Shown here: positions 49,223 through 63,164 of the stretch, one piece after another
Numbering within the stretch: position 1 is the stretch's first letter
Layout: each line of letters opens with the position of its first letter
From: Adiantum capillus-veneris
Lineage: Eukaryota; Streptophyta; Polypodiopsida; Polypodiales; Pteridaceae
Assembly: GCA_014529385.2 (NCBI GenBank)
Contig: CM043968.1
Span: forward strand, 24,866,513 to 24,930,512
Direction of reading: 5' to 3'
DNA: 64,000 nucleotides
Notes under the pieces: model-generated
Told to the model about the DNA's origin: nothing
The model's database searches: none
The model's input: only the letters and a program-made list of their open reading frames with translations
Made by a program: the position numbers and the translations under genes

Positions 49223-50817
49223 TGTAACATTTTAATGGCCTAAAATCTTATTTGTAGCGGAAATTAGCATGAACATAGTGGGCATTTCATTAGAATAGAT
49301 TCCTAATGAGAATTACAAGAGTGCTTGGGTGGAGAGAGCAACAAAAAGCATAACACCTAGTTAGATAGCATCGACAATACTTTCAAAAGAGAGAGCAATT
49401 AAACTATTGACAACAGTTGAGGACCGGATTTGCATGGAGCCGGTCCCCCCTCCAAAAGGCTTTGTATTATGGTTTCTCCCATCAAGAGAGACATTGTACA
49501 ATACAATTCTTTGTGTTCCTTCAAGACTAGCTAGTGCAATGAAGATGGAAGCTTCATACACCAAGCAAAACACTTAATCAAACACAACTTGAATTATCCC
49601 CGTTCTCAGACCCAAGACCTCACACACCTTCAAAGATGGTGAGAGCTAGCAGGGTATGAGAGTAGATTGAGAGGAAAAAGAAGTATCTTACGAGAAAGAA
49701 GTACATCTCCTCACATAATCACTCATATTAGCATAGCTTAGCTTAATAATTAGCTTGGTAGAGAAGATGAGCATGCATTGAAGCTTGGCTCTTGGTTGGA
49801 TTTGCATCCACATGCCAAGAGAGTGTTGATGTAGGCTTCTATCTCACAAGCTTGGAGTAGGTGATGAGCTCTCCATTAAAGCTTGGGAGGAGATAGAGTG
49901 TTTTTTTTTCACACATGGTCAAGTGTGAGAGTGTGAGAGTGAATGCCAAGCAAAAATCAGCCCCCCCTCTCTCTTGGGCGAGCCCTAGCTGCTAAGTTAG
50001 GCTGGCTTTTTCCTCATTGGACCTCCCCAGGTCAAGCCAATAGGAATTAAGCAGCATAAGTGATAGCCTTCTGACATGTGTCCCCCTTTCCCCTTTTGTG
50101 AGAGCTTTAGATAATTAAATAATTAAACTAAACTCTCATTGGACCCCTTTGCCTCCTGGCCAATAGGAATCAGGCAAGCCATGGGGCTTCTGAATGCTCA
50201 TTGGACCCCTTGGGAGACTGCCCAATAGTCTTCTAGGACACTTAATTCTTATTGGTTTCTTTTATTAAATGTTTTTAAATTAATTAAACTAGATTTACTC
50301 TAGCTTAATTCTCATTGGTCCACTTCAAGGGTCTTCCAATAGGAATTGGGCACACCTTGTGGGCATCTGGCCTAGGGAGCTGACATGTGTCCCTCATTCC
50401 CTTTGTGTAAAGGGAGCCTGTGTGTGTGTGTGTGTGGTTTTCTCTCTCATCCCCTAGCTTTGGGGCTCGCCCCCTCCCATGTAGGGATGCAGAAAGACTT
50501 TTTGGGCACACACACTAAGCATCCAATTTTCCCTAAGGTTGACCTTTGGACACAACCTTTGAATTTTGGAACCTTAGCATTTTGGAAGTCTTAATGGGCT
50601 AAACCTTAGGGTCTTTTTAGCCCGTTGTTTCACATGGCTCTTCTGCAGATGGCCCCCCCTTTGGATCCCTATTTTCCCTCCTTTGGATCCCTACTGTGGC
50701 CGGTCTGCTAACTTAACCAATATTCTAGCTTTTTCTCCCTTGGCACTTCCCCACATTAAATGATCAGTTTAATATGAGAAAATCATTTAGGAGAATTAGA
50801 TATTGATTATTATGACA
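49223..50817 (-). mobile_element. Solo LTR (1595 bp) of the E8 family
   Basis: AGATA occurs at 49218-49222 and 50818-50822 as a 5-bp target duplication. On the minus strand the LTR starts TGTCATAATAATCAATATC and ends AATGTTACA, and it is homologous throughout to 25342-27058. There is no internal sequence, so the two LTRs of a full insertion recombined. It interrupts E2 between RNase H and integrase; removing it would rejoin the pol frame near FPYAYL. Confidence 0.95.
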
Positions 50818-50822
50818 AGATA

Positions 50823-51404
50823 TGCATATGGAAAATCATCATCAACTCCTACAGGGTTTTCTCCATGCATCATTCTAGATAAATGATCCGCTCTTTGGTG
50901 TGTAGTTCCTTTTTTGACTACTACCGTGAAGTCAAACTCAAGCAGTGTGATGAACCATCGAACAATTCTCTCCATACTGCAAGGTTTGTTCACTAAGTAC
51001 ATCAGTGCTTGGTGATCAACGAAGAATACAGATTTATTGAAAAGTAAGTAGTGTCTAAACTTTTTCACCGCATAGACCATACCCAATCCCTCCCTTTCAG
51101 TTGTCGTGTAATTCTTCTCTGCATTGTTCAATTGTCTACTGGAGTAACTTATTAGAAAATCCATGTTGTTCTCTCCAGGTTGTGCAAGTATGCATCCTAT
51201 TGCATACGCTGATGCATCTACGTGGATGTGAAATATCTTCTCCCAATCCGGAGCCTTCAAAATTGGAGCGGAAATTAATCTCTGCTTCAAAGTTTGAAAA
51301 GCTCTCTCGCACTCATCCGTCCACTCAAATTTAGTTATCAGCGCGCGTAAAGCGGTTTTACAATTATAGCGTATGAGTAGATAAATCTGCGATAATATCC
51401 ACAA
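50823..51404 (-). pseudogene. E2 RNase H domain
   Basis: FHIHVDASAYAIGCILAQ carries the first catalytic Asp region. NAEKNYTTTEREGLGMVYAV, VFFVDHQALMYLVNKP and GTTHQRADHLSRM follow. These are hallmarks of the Athila/Tat side of plant Ty3/gypsy elements. It is joined to RT with a frameshift near 51370 and cut by the solo LTR. Confidence 0.88.
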
Positions 51405-53438
51405 TGGCCCATAAATGCCTGTATCTCTTTCACCTTTACTGGTTGTGGTAGATCAACAATGACGATGATCTTCTCCATGCCTGTCAAAATACCGTTTTTG
51501 GACACTATATGTCCCAATATTTTGCCCTGTCTTACCATGAAGACACTTTTTCCTGGATTCAGGCAAATCCGATACAGTCTGCATTTTTTGAACACCTTGG
51601 TCAAGTGCTCTATGTGCTCCAATCTTACAAGAGAGTGAACGTATAGGTCATCCATATAAATTTCTAAGAACTGTCTTAGATATTCTTTAAAAGCATGACC
51701 CATTAGCCTCTGAAATGTGACTGGTGCATTCGTTAAGCCAAAAGCCATTACCCGGAATGCAAAAATACCCCATTCAGTTTGCGAAAGCCGTTTTATGCTG
51801 ATCCTCTGGCTTTATCGCGAGTTGGTTGTAACCCGAAAAGCCATCTAAGAAGCTATAAGCCTCTTTGCCTGCCACCCTTTCTATTACATGATCAGTAGTG
51901 GGTAGGGGATAGTTGTCCCGAATCGTAGCAGCGTTTACTTTCTTTAGATTGACGCACACTCTTAACTTTCCGTTTTTCTTCGAGACCACCACAATCGGTG
52001 AAACCCAATCAGTGTGCTCAATTTCGTAAATAAACTCTGCTTCCTTAAGTTTATCTATCTCCTCCTTGATCTTTTTCGCAAACGTTTCATTGTAAGTATA
52101 GGGACGTTGTCTGCTGGGTTTGGCGTCATTCTTAAGGAGTATTGTGTGTTGACAGATACTTGGATCCACACCCTTAAGATCTTTGTATGACCATGCAAAC
52201 ACATCTCTATACTGTTTAAGAGTAGCTACCAAAAGCTTTTCCTCTTCTTCAGTAAGATTCGTGGCAATATATGCAGGTTTTGGATCTTCTCTTGGCTCTG
52301 CTAGATCTATTCGTTTGGCTTTCTTAGGACCGTCGTACGATGTACCCGGTTGCTTCAATTCCCTCATTGGTTGTTGCACTATGATTTTCCTATCTTGTAT
52401 GGTATACTTCTTATAATGGGACGGTGCATCCATCTTGTCAGAATTCGTGTCCTCATTTTTTTCAAAGTCAGTCGCCCATATGTCTCTGAGGGTTCGCTTG
52501 AGCTTATTGTATTCCGTTTTCCTCTCTGTTTTGGTCATTCCAGACCCTGTTGTCCCCCTTTCCTGAGACTTAGTTGTTTGCTTTTCGTGTCTGTTCTTCT
52601 TGTTGTTCTTTCGCGGTTTAGTTTTGATAAACCGGCCAGTGACCTCGTCTTTGACACAATCATCAGCTTTGACAAGCTTTAGATATCCCGTTTTGTCATT
52701 GACAAGAGGCATCGGATTATGCTTATTCGCCCTCGATTTTCTCGTTCTCTTGGATTTATACCGCTCCTGTCGACTAGGTTTTTTGTTAGGAAACTCGTAA
52801 AACCTGTCCTGCCTCGACCTGTATTTCCTATTCGTTTCTGATGCACTTGATCTTTCATCATTAGCCTCTATCAGTTGGATTTCATCGTCCAATGATGGAA
52901 GGTCACAGCTTAGTAAATCCGTGAATTCCTCCTCCGTTCGATTTCTGTCGTTCACTATAGATATCTCATCAATTATTCTTTTACACTCGGTCTCACTTGA
53001 TGGTTCTTTTTGTTCCTCGCTCTCCGATCTTGACTCAAGGATGACGCTAGCCATTTGCAACGTTACTAGGTCGTATCCTTCTTCGTCATGAAATTTTGTA
53101 GATGTGCACTCTTTAACGCATACGTCCAAGGTTGACAATATCTGAGTCCACTTGAATGGCTCAAATAAATGTTCCGGGAAGGGTTCTGGGAAATACGCCT
53201 CGTCTTCTACGGATCTTTCCAAAACGCATTCCTCTTTGATTATGTCGCCACAATTAGATGCTCCACACATCCAGACATGCGTTTTTGTTTCCATCCATGC
53301 ATGTATTTCTTTTTCATTTACAGTGGTCGAATTGAGTTCTTGCACTGGTGTCTGTGCGAAATCTCTATTAAGATACCTCAAACGATCTAGCAACCGGCCA
53401 TCTGAATGGGCACATAAGGTCATTATCTCACAACTCAA
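51338..53438 (-). pseudogene. E2 pre-RT region and reverse transcriptase
   Basis: The 53438-51774 frame has about 350 N-terminal residues of acidic then Lys/Arg-rich sequence with no protease motif. Then EEEEKLLVATLKQYRDVFAW, VSPIVVVSKKNGKLRVCVNL and SFLDGFSGYNQLAIKPEDQ give the RT fingers and palm. A shift near 51765 leads to MAFGLTNAPVTFQRLM and the catalytic box IYMDDLYVHS, intact, then LGHIVSKNGI and the connection domain. The sequence type is Ty3/gypsy, OTA (Athila/Tat) side. Gag is not seen upstream of 53438, so the 5' part is missing or unrelated sequence starts near 53515. Confidence 0.88.
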
Positions 53439-53514
53439 ACCAATACTCTATTGTAACTCCAATGCTACGGAAGCCACTAAAGGCATTAAAATGCTTGTGG
53501 ACTCTTTTTTTTAA

Positions 53515-54300
53515 AATGGTTTCGAGAGAGATAAACTTTGGAGACTTGTGAGAAGATTCCTTCCAGAGTTTTCAGCTTCAAAATTCTCATGCCACCCAAC
53601 TGTACTCTTGGACTTGCTAGATTTTGGATGGCACTAGGACCCCTTGGGGGGCCTAACACCCCCTTTGGGACAAATCCTCATCCTTCCTAGTGCGGGCGGA
53701 GGAGGGTCTCTCTCACTAGCACAAAAACCACCTCTAAAGGCTAATCTAGTGCACACCTTAAAGCCTAGACCAAGATGCTTATAAGGTTACATGGAAGTAT
53801 CTCTTACTTCAACCTCACCCCCGTAATGTTTTTATTTACAAAAAAGACTCCACTACCCCCACTCCACCCCTCCCTAACCATGCACCCTTTGGGCTTCCCT
53901 CTCTTTGTTTTGAGGTTGCACCCTTCTTTCTCTCTAGCCTATAAATATAGAGGCTTGGTTGTCCATTTCAAGGTGACATTTTTTTCACAAACAAGCTGTC
54001 AAAAAAGAGAAATCTCACCACACCCCACACCCTCTCACCACTCTGCTCAAATGGAATCTTCCTCTAGGTTTGTAGCTTACCCTTGCTTTTGATTGTTCTT
54101 TTTTAGCTTGACATCTATGACATGTAGGATCATCCTATGACACCTTCCTTCCACCATTTTTTACTAACATTTTTATGTTTGTTTTGATGGTGATGGTGAT
54201 AGGTAACAGGGTCTTCCTTTGGCTAAAACATTGCAATATAGCTCAAGCTCCCAAAGTTTAAGCTTTTCTCTCTCTCCATTGTTTGTAAGCAAGCATTTTT
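53515..54300. other. No gene recognised
   Basis: Spacer between E2 and the plus-strand LINE. It includes pyrimidine-rich stretches and a TATAAATATAG string near 53941, but no supported gene. Confidence 0.4.
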
Positions 54301-54349
54301 CATTATAATGGCTTCCAATAAGAGTTTTTTTTTTAGCATTCCTAGTAAC

Positions 54350-54352
<3 letters not shown>

Positions 54353-54385
<33 letters not shown>
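54353..54385 (+). repeat. Short (CT)n tract
   Basis: About 15 CT units upstream of LINE ORF1, possibly in its 5' region. Confidence 0.9.
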
Positions 54386-54471
54386 CCCTATTTTGGAAGG
54401 CGTTTCTATAGCAGCATTTTTGAAGTCAACAGGTTTAGGAAATTTGACTCTCATCTCTTGTTCTACATTCA

Positions 54472-55412
54472 ATGTCTTCTGTCACTCACAAGGGTTCTTC
54501 TTATTCAACAAGGTCCACAACCATTGTGGAAAATGACGCAAAATCTCCTAAGTGTGGAGATGGCAACACAACCACCCAACCAACAACATCAAAATGCATG
54601 ATCATGGCATACTTGATATCGTTGCAAGAGACCGTAAAAAAACAAGGTGAAGACTTACACGGGCACTTGCAATGGAGAATGGCACACTAAGGGTACTTGT
54701 GGTTGAGAATGAGAATCTCAAGAGGACACTTGAGATGCAAACAACACATTTGATGCAACTTAAAGAGGAAGTCAAGGAATGTAAACGCTCTCTTATGGAC
54801 TTGAATGCTTTGAAGGAGTGCATGAGCAAAGAAGAGCATGACCATGTATTGAAAAAGGAAAAATGTGAAACCATGAGCTGGGATGTATGCGACATGAAAA
54901 ATGTATGCACAAACAAGTCTTTGGTTGATGTATGTGGTAACAATGTGGTTCCTAGTTCCTCACTTATGCAAGCTATGGTTCAAACAAAGAATGTGGATGT
55001 GGAGGAGTTGAAGGAATGGGAGCGACATTCCAAGAACATTGTTATTCATGGAATTTCCAAAGAGAAGTTAGAGACAACTCCTTCTCTTGCCATTGTTATC
55101 AAAGATTTCTTTAAAACCCACTTTGGCATGTCCGGAGTTATGGTATATGGAGCACATAGAGTGGGTAAGCAAGGAGCTCCTCGCTTGGGACAATGGCCAA
55201 TTGTATGCACCATGCCGGATGAGACCAAACAAAAGATTATCCTTGATAATAGTTGGATCTAGTTGAGGGATATAAATTTTTTTATATGTGAAGACTGCAT
55301 TATTAAGCAACAAGATATGCGTCGCAAGGCATATGAAGAAAAGAATAAGAGAAACAAGGAGATCTCTCACGAAGAAAATGTGCACAATGAGGAGGCAAGT
55401 CCCTCAAGAAAA
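54472..55412 (+). pseudogene. LINE-A ORF1 (RNA-binding protein)
   Basis: A start near 54472 is followed by a frameshift near 54650, then a coiled coil (ENENLKRTLEMQTTHLMQLK) and an L1 ORF1-like RRM region: ERHSKNIVIHGI, GAHRVGKQGAPRLG, KQKIILDNSW, TAG at 55260, then ICEDCIIKQQDMRRKAYEEK. This order (coiled coil, RRM, basic tail) is that of L1-type ORF1p, which coats the element RNA. Two breaks make it non-functional. Confidence 0.75.
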
Positions 55413-55439
55413 TAGAGATGACAGACCTATATGATCGAG

Positions 55440-56226
55440 TTACAATTGAAAATATGATTTTGGAATTGTAATGGATACCATTGGAATGGGAGGGTTGGCA
55501 TTGATGAACTATCAAGAAAAGCCGATGTTGTACTTCTTGTTGAAACTTGGGAGCATGATACACAAAGGATTAATGGCTTGGAGGATTACAATGTACATTC
55601 ATTGATGTGGTCAAAGAATCTCAAGCAACAAAGAGGGCAAGGAGGGGTAGATTAGAAGATTTTATATCAATTGGGAAAGATGACAAGTATACACGTTATG
55701 TATGGCTGGAAATTATGACACCAAAAAGAGCACCCATTTTTAAAGCCGGTTACTACATTCCTCATCATGATTCCCCCTTTTATACTTGCATAGATAGAGA
55801 TCAGCCATTTTTTTATTTAGAAGAGGAAATTGCTTACTTCAAAGGCAAAGGTGAAGTTATTGTATTTGGGGATATGAATGCTCACACAAAAACATTGCAA
55901 CATGATACTCAACAATTTAATATGCCATACATTTCAAGGAAGTTGGAGGAAGCTTACTTGTATTATCTTCAATGGATAAGAAAGAGCCGGATCACTATGG
56001 AAAGTTACTTTTACACATGTATAATAGCACGGTTATACTCATTGCCAATGGTGTATCTTTGTGGTGTGGAGCCAATGGATCTACATGTAAAAAACATAAT
56101 GGCGATAGTGTGATTGACTATATGCTACTCTCTGAAGCCATCATGTATCACATAGAGAGTTTTATGTTTGGTAAATGGACCCCGGAAGCAGACCATCGAA
56201 TCTTATGTATTGATCTTTCAAAATAA
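55440..56226 (+). pseudogene. LINE-A ORF2 endonuclease
   Basis: APE-type endonuclease motifs appear across frames: LVETWEHDTQ (metal-binding Glu), YIPHHDSPFY, VIVFGDMNAHT (GDxN), SVIDYMLLSE and EADHRILCIDLS (catalytic His). There are stops and shifts near 55470-55600 and 55950. The minus-strand LINE-B carries the same motifs. It would nick target DNA for target-primed reverse transcription. Confidence 0.8.
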
Positions 56227-56766
56227 GCATGATAATCTCAGCCAAAGGGAAGAGAACTTATCACTATGTATGGATTTCAAATGGGCACCAATGTATATTG
56301 AAATGGTTGAGAAAAAGTTATGGATGACAAAGCTTCAATATGACACACCATTGGAAAATAAATGGGAAGCTTTCAAGAAAGTTATTGTTCTTGTGCCGAA
56401 GAATGCTTTTCCATAAAGCATCTCCATGGTATTAATAACAAAGATAGATCACGCAAAAGGTGGTTTGATATATAATGTCAAGATTCTTGAAAGTCCTTGA
56501 TAAAGGTTGATGGAACTATAAACAAAGACAACTATCAAAGTCATATTCATACATATAAGACATTGATTCAAAAGAAGATGGGAAGTAAAGCAACAACTTT
56601 TTCAAGTCCAAGAAAAGGCACCATGTGGAAGATTTTGGAGAAACGTCAAGGGCCAATGGGTTGAGAATTTTGGTAACTTGAGTCTTGTGAATATGTACAC
56701 ACATTGTAGACAATTATAAGAACAAGCAAATGCTAAAAAATTCCTTTTTATGGTTCGCTCCCATGT

Positions 56767-57462
56767 ATGCCCTCTTTTTTTACTATTGAGGATGTATGCA
56801 GTGGGCTTGAAAAGTTGGCCACTCGCAAAGCGGGAGATCTTCAAGGTATCAAGCTGGAGATGATCAAATGGATGGGAGATATTATCCATGAGTGGATTTG
56901 TCATATGTTCAACCTTGCACTTCAACATGGTATGCCTTATGATTGGAGTACTAATTGGGTTAAGCCTTCAAAAATTTGATGTCTGTTGTCACCAACTCTC
57001 TTTGGTCTATGCATCAATCAATTGGAACAAATGGTACTTGACTTTATGCAAGAAGAAGGCATTGAAGAGGTCACTATTTGCAAGGCGGTAATCATTCTTT
57101 TGTTGTATGCGGATGTAGTGCTTCTAGCACACACTTTAGAAGATGCACAAAAGCTTATGGTTTTCCTTGAGAACTTTTTCTTGCATAGTGGGCTGATTGT
57201 GAATGAGTCCAAAACAAAGGTTATGCTTGTGAAAACCAACCATAAGGATAAGCCATGCATTGTGTACAACAATGAGACTCTTGAAGTTGTTGAGAACTTT
57301 AAGTACCTTGGTCTTGAGGTTTCGGTCAATCACAAGTGTCTTGAATGGCTATGCAACATTTGGAAGCAGGAAAGAGAGCATATTATGCATTTGAGAACAT
57401 GTGTAATGCGGGAAACATCAAGTGTTGGGTTCTTGAGAAGTACCTTTTTGATGCATTGGTGA
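56767..57462 (+). pseudogene. LINE-A ORF2 reverse transcriptase, internally deleted
   Basis: MPSFFTIEDVCSGLEKLATR and GDLQGIKLEMIKWM mark the RT start. The block then jumps at about 56980 to LSPTLFGLCINQLEQMVLDF, so the fingers region present in LINE-B (FVDF-type) is deleted. The catalytic box reads YADVV instead of YADD. HSGLIVNESKTKVMLV and FKYLGLEV follow, then a frameshift at about 57345. Confidence 0.85.
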
Positions 57463-58309
57463 CACTGGTTCTTTTTAATGGAGTTGAAGTGTGGGACGGG
57501 AGCATCTCAAAGCCTACTTGGAAAGAGTTTGAGAATGTCCAAAAGGATTTTCTTACAAACTTTCTCCCAATTCAGACACAAACACCCTGTATGCTCCTAA
57601 TTCTTGAGTTGGATCTCTTTCAATTGAGGTTGTGGGCACGGAAAGGGTTGTGGAGTACAGTAAAGATGCATCAAAACCCTCACATTGACTTCCTACAATT
57701 GCATGGGAAGCAAGCAAAAAAAATTCAAAAGACACATAAAAGCAAGATCTTGAGCATGGGATGGATGCAAGACATATACAAGTGGTCTAGGAGATGGGAT
57801 GCATTACACTTGCTACATGATGCTTCAATTGACTCCCAAGTGGATGAAGCTTTTCTACAACACCAATGTATTACGTCTTGGTGGGTCATCCTTCATACAT
57901 TACACCACCCATATTTCCCCCAACTACAAAACCATGTTCTTCGTTGGAAGAGGAACCCGTACTCACACTTACATGCTTGACCCTATCCCCTTGTCAGCGA
58001 TACACCACTATTGCAGCCATTTGGTTTAGCTTCCATTTCCTTCGATGCAAGATAGAGCGTTCAGACAATGGATAAGAGTCAAATCAATTGTGCACATTAT
58101 GCTCACTGCAAGTTCGAGAGTCTGAGTACCACACACTACTAGAGTGCTCAGCTTTTGGTCACATCCGAACTTGCTTCTCTCACATTTTCAGCCATGACTT
58201 AAACCTACACACTTTCCTCTCCCAGGCACATTGTGGGCTCTCCATTGCGACTCTCATCACCTCAATTTTGGAGCATCGAGAGTCACTCATCATCCATACA
58301 CATACTACA

Positions 58310-58334
<25 letters not shown>
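57345..58334 (+). pseudogene. LINE-A ORF2 C-terminal region with zinc knuckle
   Basis: YYAFENMCNAGNIKCW, VEVWDGSISKPTWKEFENVQ and a Trp-rich stretch are colinear with LINE-B. Near 58095 CTLCSLQ with EYHTLLECSAFGHIR forms the C-x2-C...H-x4-C knuckle typical of ORF2 ends. Several shifts. The last codons run into the conserved 3' end at 58330. Confidence 0.75.
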
Positions 58335-60060
<1,726 letters not shown>

Positions 60061-60063
60061 CCC

Positions 60064-60626
<563 letters not shown>

Positions 60627-60718
<92 letters not shown>
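60627..60718 (+). repeat. (AG)n = LINE-B (CT)n tail
   Basis: About 46 AG units directly adjoining the conserved LINE 3' end read on the minus strand. Confidence 0.95.
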
Positions 60719-60721
<3 letters not shown>

Positions 60722-61345
60722 TTATATTAGCATCCTCGGAGGTCAAATATGACATATGGGACCAAATGAACATGTCTTGTGGTGTGAGTGGAGGTCATAA
60801 GTGACTCTTGATGCCCAAAAATGGTTGAAATGAGTGTTGCAATAGAGAGCCCACATCGTGGTTGGGAGAGGAGGGTATGTAGGGAGAGCTCATGGCTGAA
60901 TATATGGGGAAAAGAGAACCTAATGTGGTCAAAAGTTGAGCACTCAAGTAGTGTGTGGTACTCACTCTCTCACACTTGATGAGGGCATAAGGTGTAAAGT
61001 CAATGAGACTCCTCACCAGTGCCCCAACATCATGTCTCGTAGCGTAGAGAATGGGAGCTAAGACGAATGGAGGCAATGGTGTGAATTGCACTCAACGGGA
61101 TGGGCTCAAGGATGTAGGGATGGGTGGTTCGGTAACCTCGTTCAGAGAAGAAGAGAGATTTGTATTTTGGGGAAATGTGTGTGGTGTAATGGTTGAAGCG
61201 AGAACCTCCAGATTTCTCCCAAGCCGTGATACATTGGCATTGTAAGAAGGCCTCATTACTTGGGAGTCGATCGGCACATCCTTGACCAAGTGACATGCAT
61301 CCCATCTTCCAAGCCATTTCTTGATGTCAAGCATCCACCCTGAGC

Positions 61346-62840
61346 TTAGTATTTTGCTCTTGCATGTTTTTGGACCTTTTGACTTGCTTCGTATGTGATT
61401 CTAGGAAGTCGATACAAAGGGCTACGTTGTGTCTTAAGCATGTACTCCACAACCCCTTGCATGCCCAAGACCTCAATGGAAAGCGATCCGGACTCAAGAA
61501 GTAAGAGCATGTAGGGTGTTTGTGTTTTGACTGGGAGAAAGTTGGTGAGAAAACACTTTTGGACATTCTCAAACTTTTTCCAAGTAGACTTCCTGATGCT
61601 ACCACGCCACACCTCCACTCCATAAAGAAGCACCGTTGTCACCAATATGTCAAAGAGGTACTTTTTGAGAGCCCAACACTTGATCTCTCCAGCATTGCAC
61701 ATGTTCTCAAATGCATAATAAGCCCTCTTTCCGGCTTCCAAGCGACGCATTGCGCAATCCTTCCATTTATGATTGGATGGAACCTCAAGGCCAAGGTACT
61801 TGAAGCTATCTACCACTTCAAGTTGCTCATTGTTGTATACAATGCATGGATTTTTTTCATTGAGGGTCTTTACAAGCATAACCTTGGTTTTGGATCCATT
61901 CACGATCAGCCCGCTATGTAGGCAAAAGCGTTCCAAGACACTCATAAGCTTTTGTGGATCTTCTAAGGTATGTGCCAAGAGCACTACATCATCGGCATAA
62001 AGCAAAATCATGATCCCCGCATTTCCGATCTTAACCTCTTCTATGCCTTCTTGTTGCATAAAATCAAGAACCATGCATTCCAATTTATCAATGAGTAGCC
62101 CAAAGAGGGTTGGGGAAAGCGGGCATCCTTGTTTGACACCAATGGTGCTTGCAAAAAAATATGAAATTCCATCTCCCATATGTAGTCAACATATCACTTT
62201 TTGGTAGATGCAAAAGACTGCATGCATAAATTCTCTCGGCACTTGAAGGCTTTGCATACGTCTCCAAAGATTTCCTTGCGGTACCATGTCAAAAGCTTGC
62301 TTGAAATCCACAAAGCAACAACACAAGTTTTTTCCTTTCAATCGAGACGCTTCCATAAGAACTCGAAGGTGATCAATAGTTCTATGATGCTTTCAAAAAC
62401 CTGCTTGGTTAAGCGTACGTTTGCCATTCTTTTTAGCCCATTCACTTATCTTCATCTCCATGATACATCCAAATAACTTTTTCATCAATGAACCAACCAT
62501 TACAGTGTGATAGTTGTTCACATTGTTTACATCTCCTCCTTTGTACAAAGGTTTGATCTAGTTTTCACTCCAATCATGAGGCATGCCATGCTAAAGTGCA
62601 AGGTTAAATATATTGCGTATCCAATATCATGTTTTCCTACTTGTTCATTTAATCATTTCAGCCTTGACACCTTGAAGATCTCCTACCTTGCGAGTAGCAA
62701 GTTTCTCAAATGCACGGCATACATCTTCAATGGTAAAGAAGGGAGGCATAAACGGAAGGGAGCTACAACACTCCATCTTATCAACATTGGCTTGCTCATA
62801 GAGGTTCTTGCAATACGTATACATATCGTCAATATTCAAG
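61346..62840 (-). pseudogene. LINE-B ORF2 reverse transcriptase
   Basis: From 62840: FFTIEDVCRAFEKLATRKVG, then across shifts KRTLNQAGF, stop TGA near 62394, KHHRTIDHL, a VDFKQAFDMVP-type box. Then the long open frame 62179-61346: GVKQGCPLSPTLFGLLIDKL, the catalytic ILLYADDVVLLAHT, HSGLIVNGSKTKVMLVKT, SFKYLGLEVPSNHKWKDCAM, and VEVWRGSIRKSTWKKFENVQ in the region after RT. RT copies element RNA at the nicked target. The breaks upstream of 62179 make this copy inactive. Confidence 0.88.
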
Positions 62841-62852
62841 TCACCAAAACTC

Positions 62853-63164
62853 TCAACACGCTTGCCTTTTAGATTTTACCAAAGCTTGCCACCTGCATGT
62901 GCTTTCTCTTGCGCTAAAAGAAGTTGTTTTGACTTCCCACCTTGTCCTTTGTTTTTGAACAAGTGCTTTGTATGTGTGTGAACGTTCCAAGTAAAATTTC
63001 TTGTCTTTGCTTGCATCCAACCTTAGCAAGTGTTTTAGGACTTGACTACATTCCATGTCAAACCATTTCTTCTTGGTGCTACCCTTCTTAGACCTTTTTC
63101 AAGACACATGTTTCACCGAAAAGCAGTCCTTCGCACAAGAGAAAATTACTTCTTTGAAAAATTT
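62853..63164 (-). pseudogene. LINE-B linker between endonuclease and RT
   Basis: MECSQVLKHLLRLDASKDKK, ERSHTYKALVQKQRTRW and a Ser/Arg-rich tail correspond to the Lys/Arg-rich linker of LINE ORF2. Stops separate it from both neighbours. Confidence 0.6.

Noticed and set aside
49361-49573. Minus-strand ORF in the solo LTR
   Set aside because: It lies inside LTR sequence and has no coding motif in either LTR copy.
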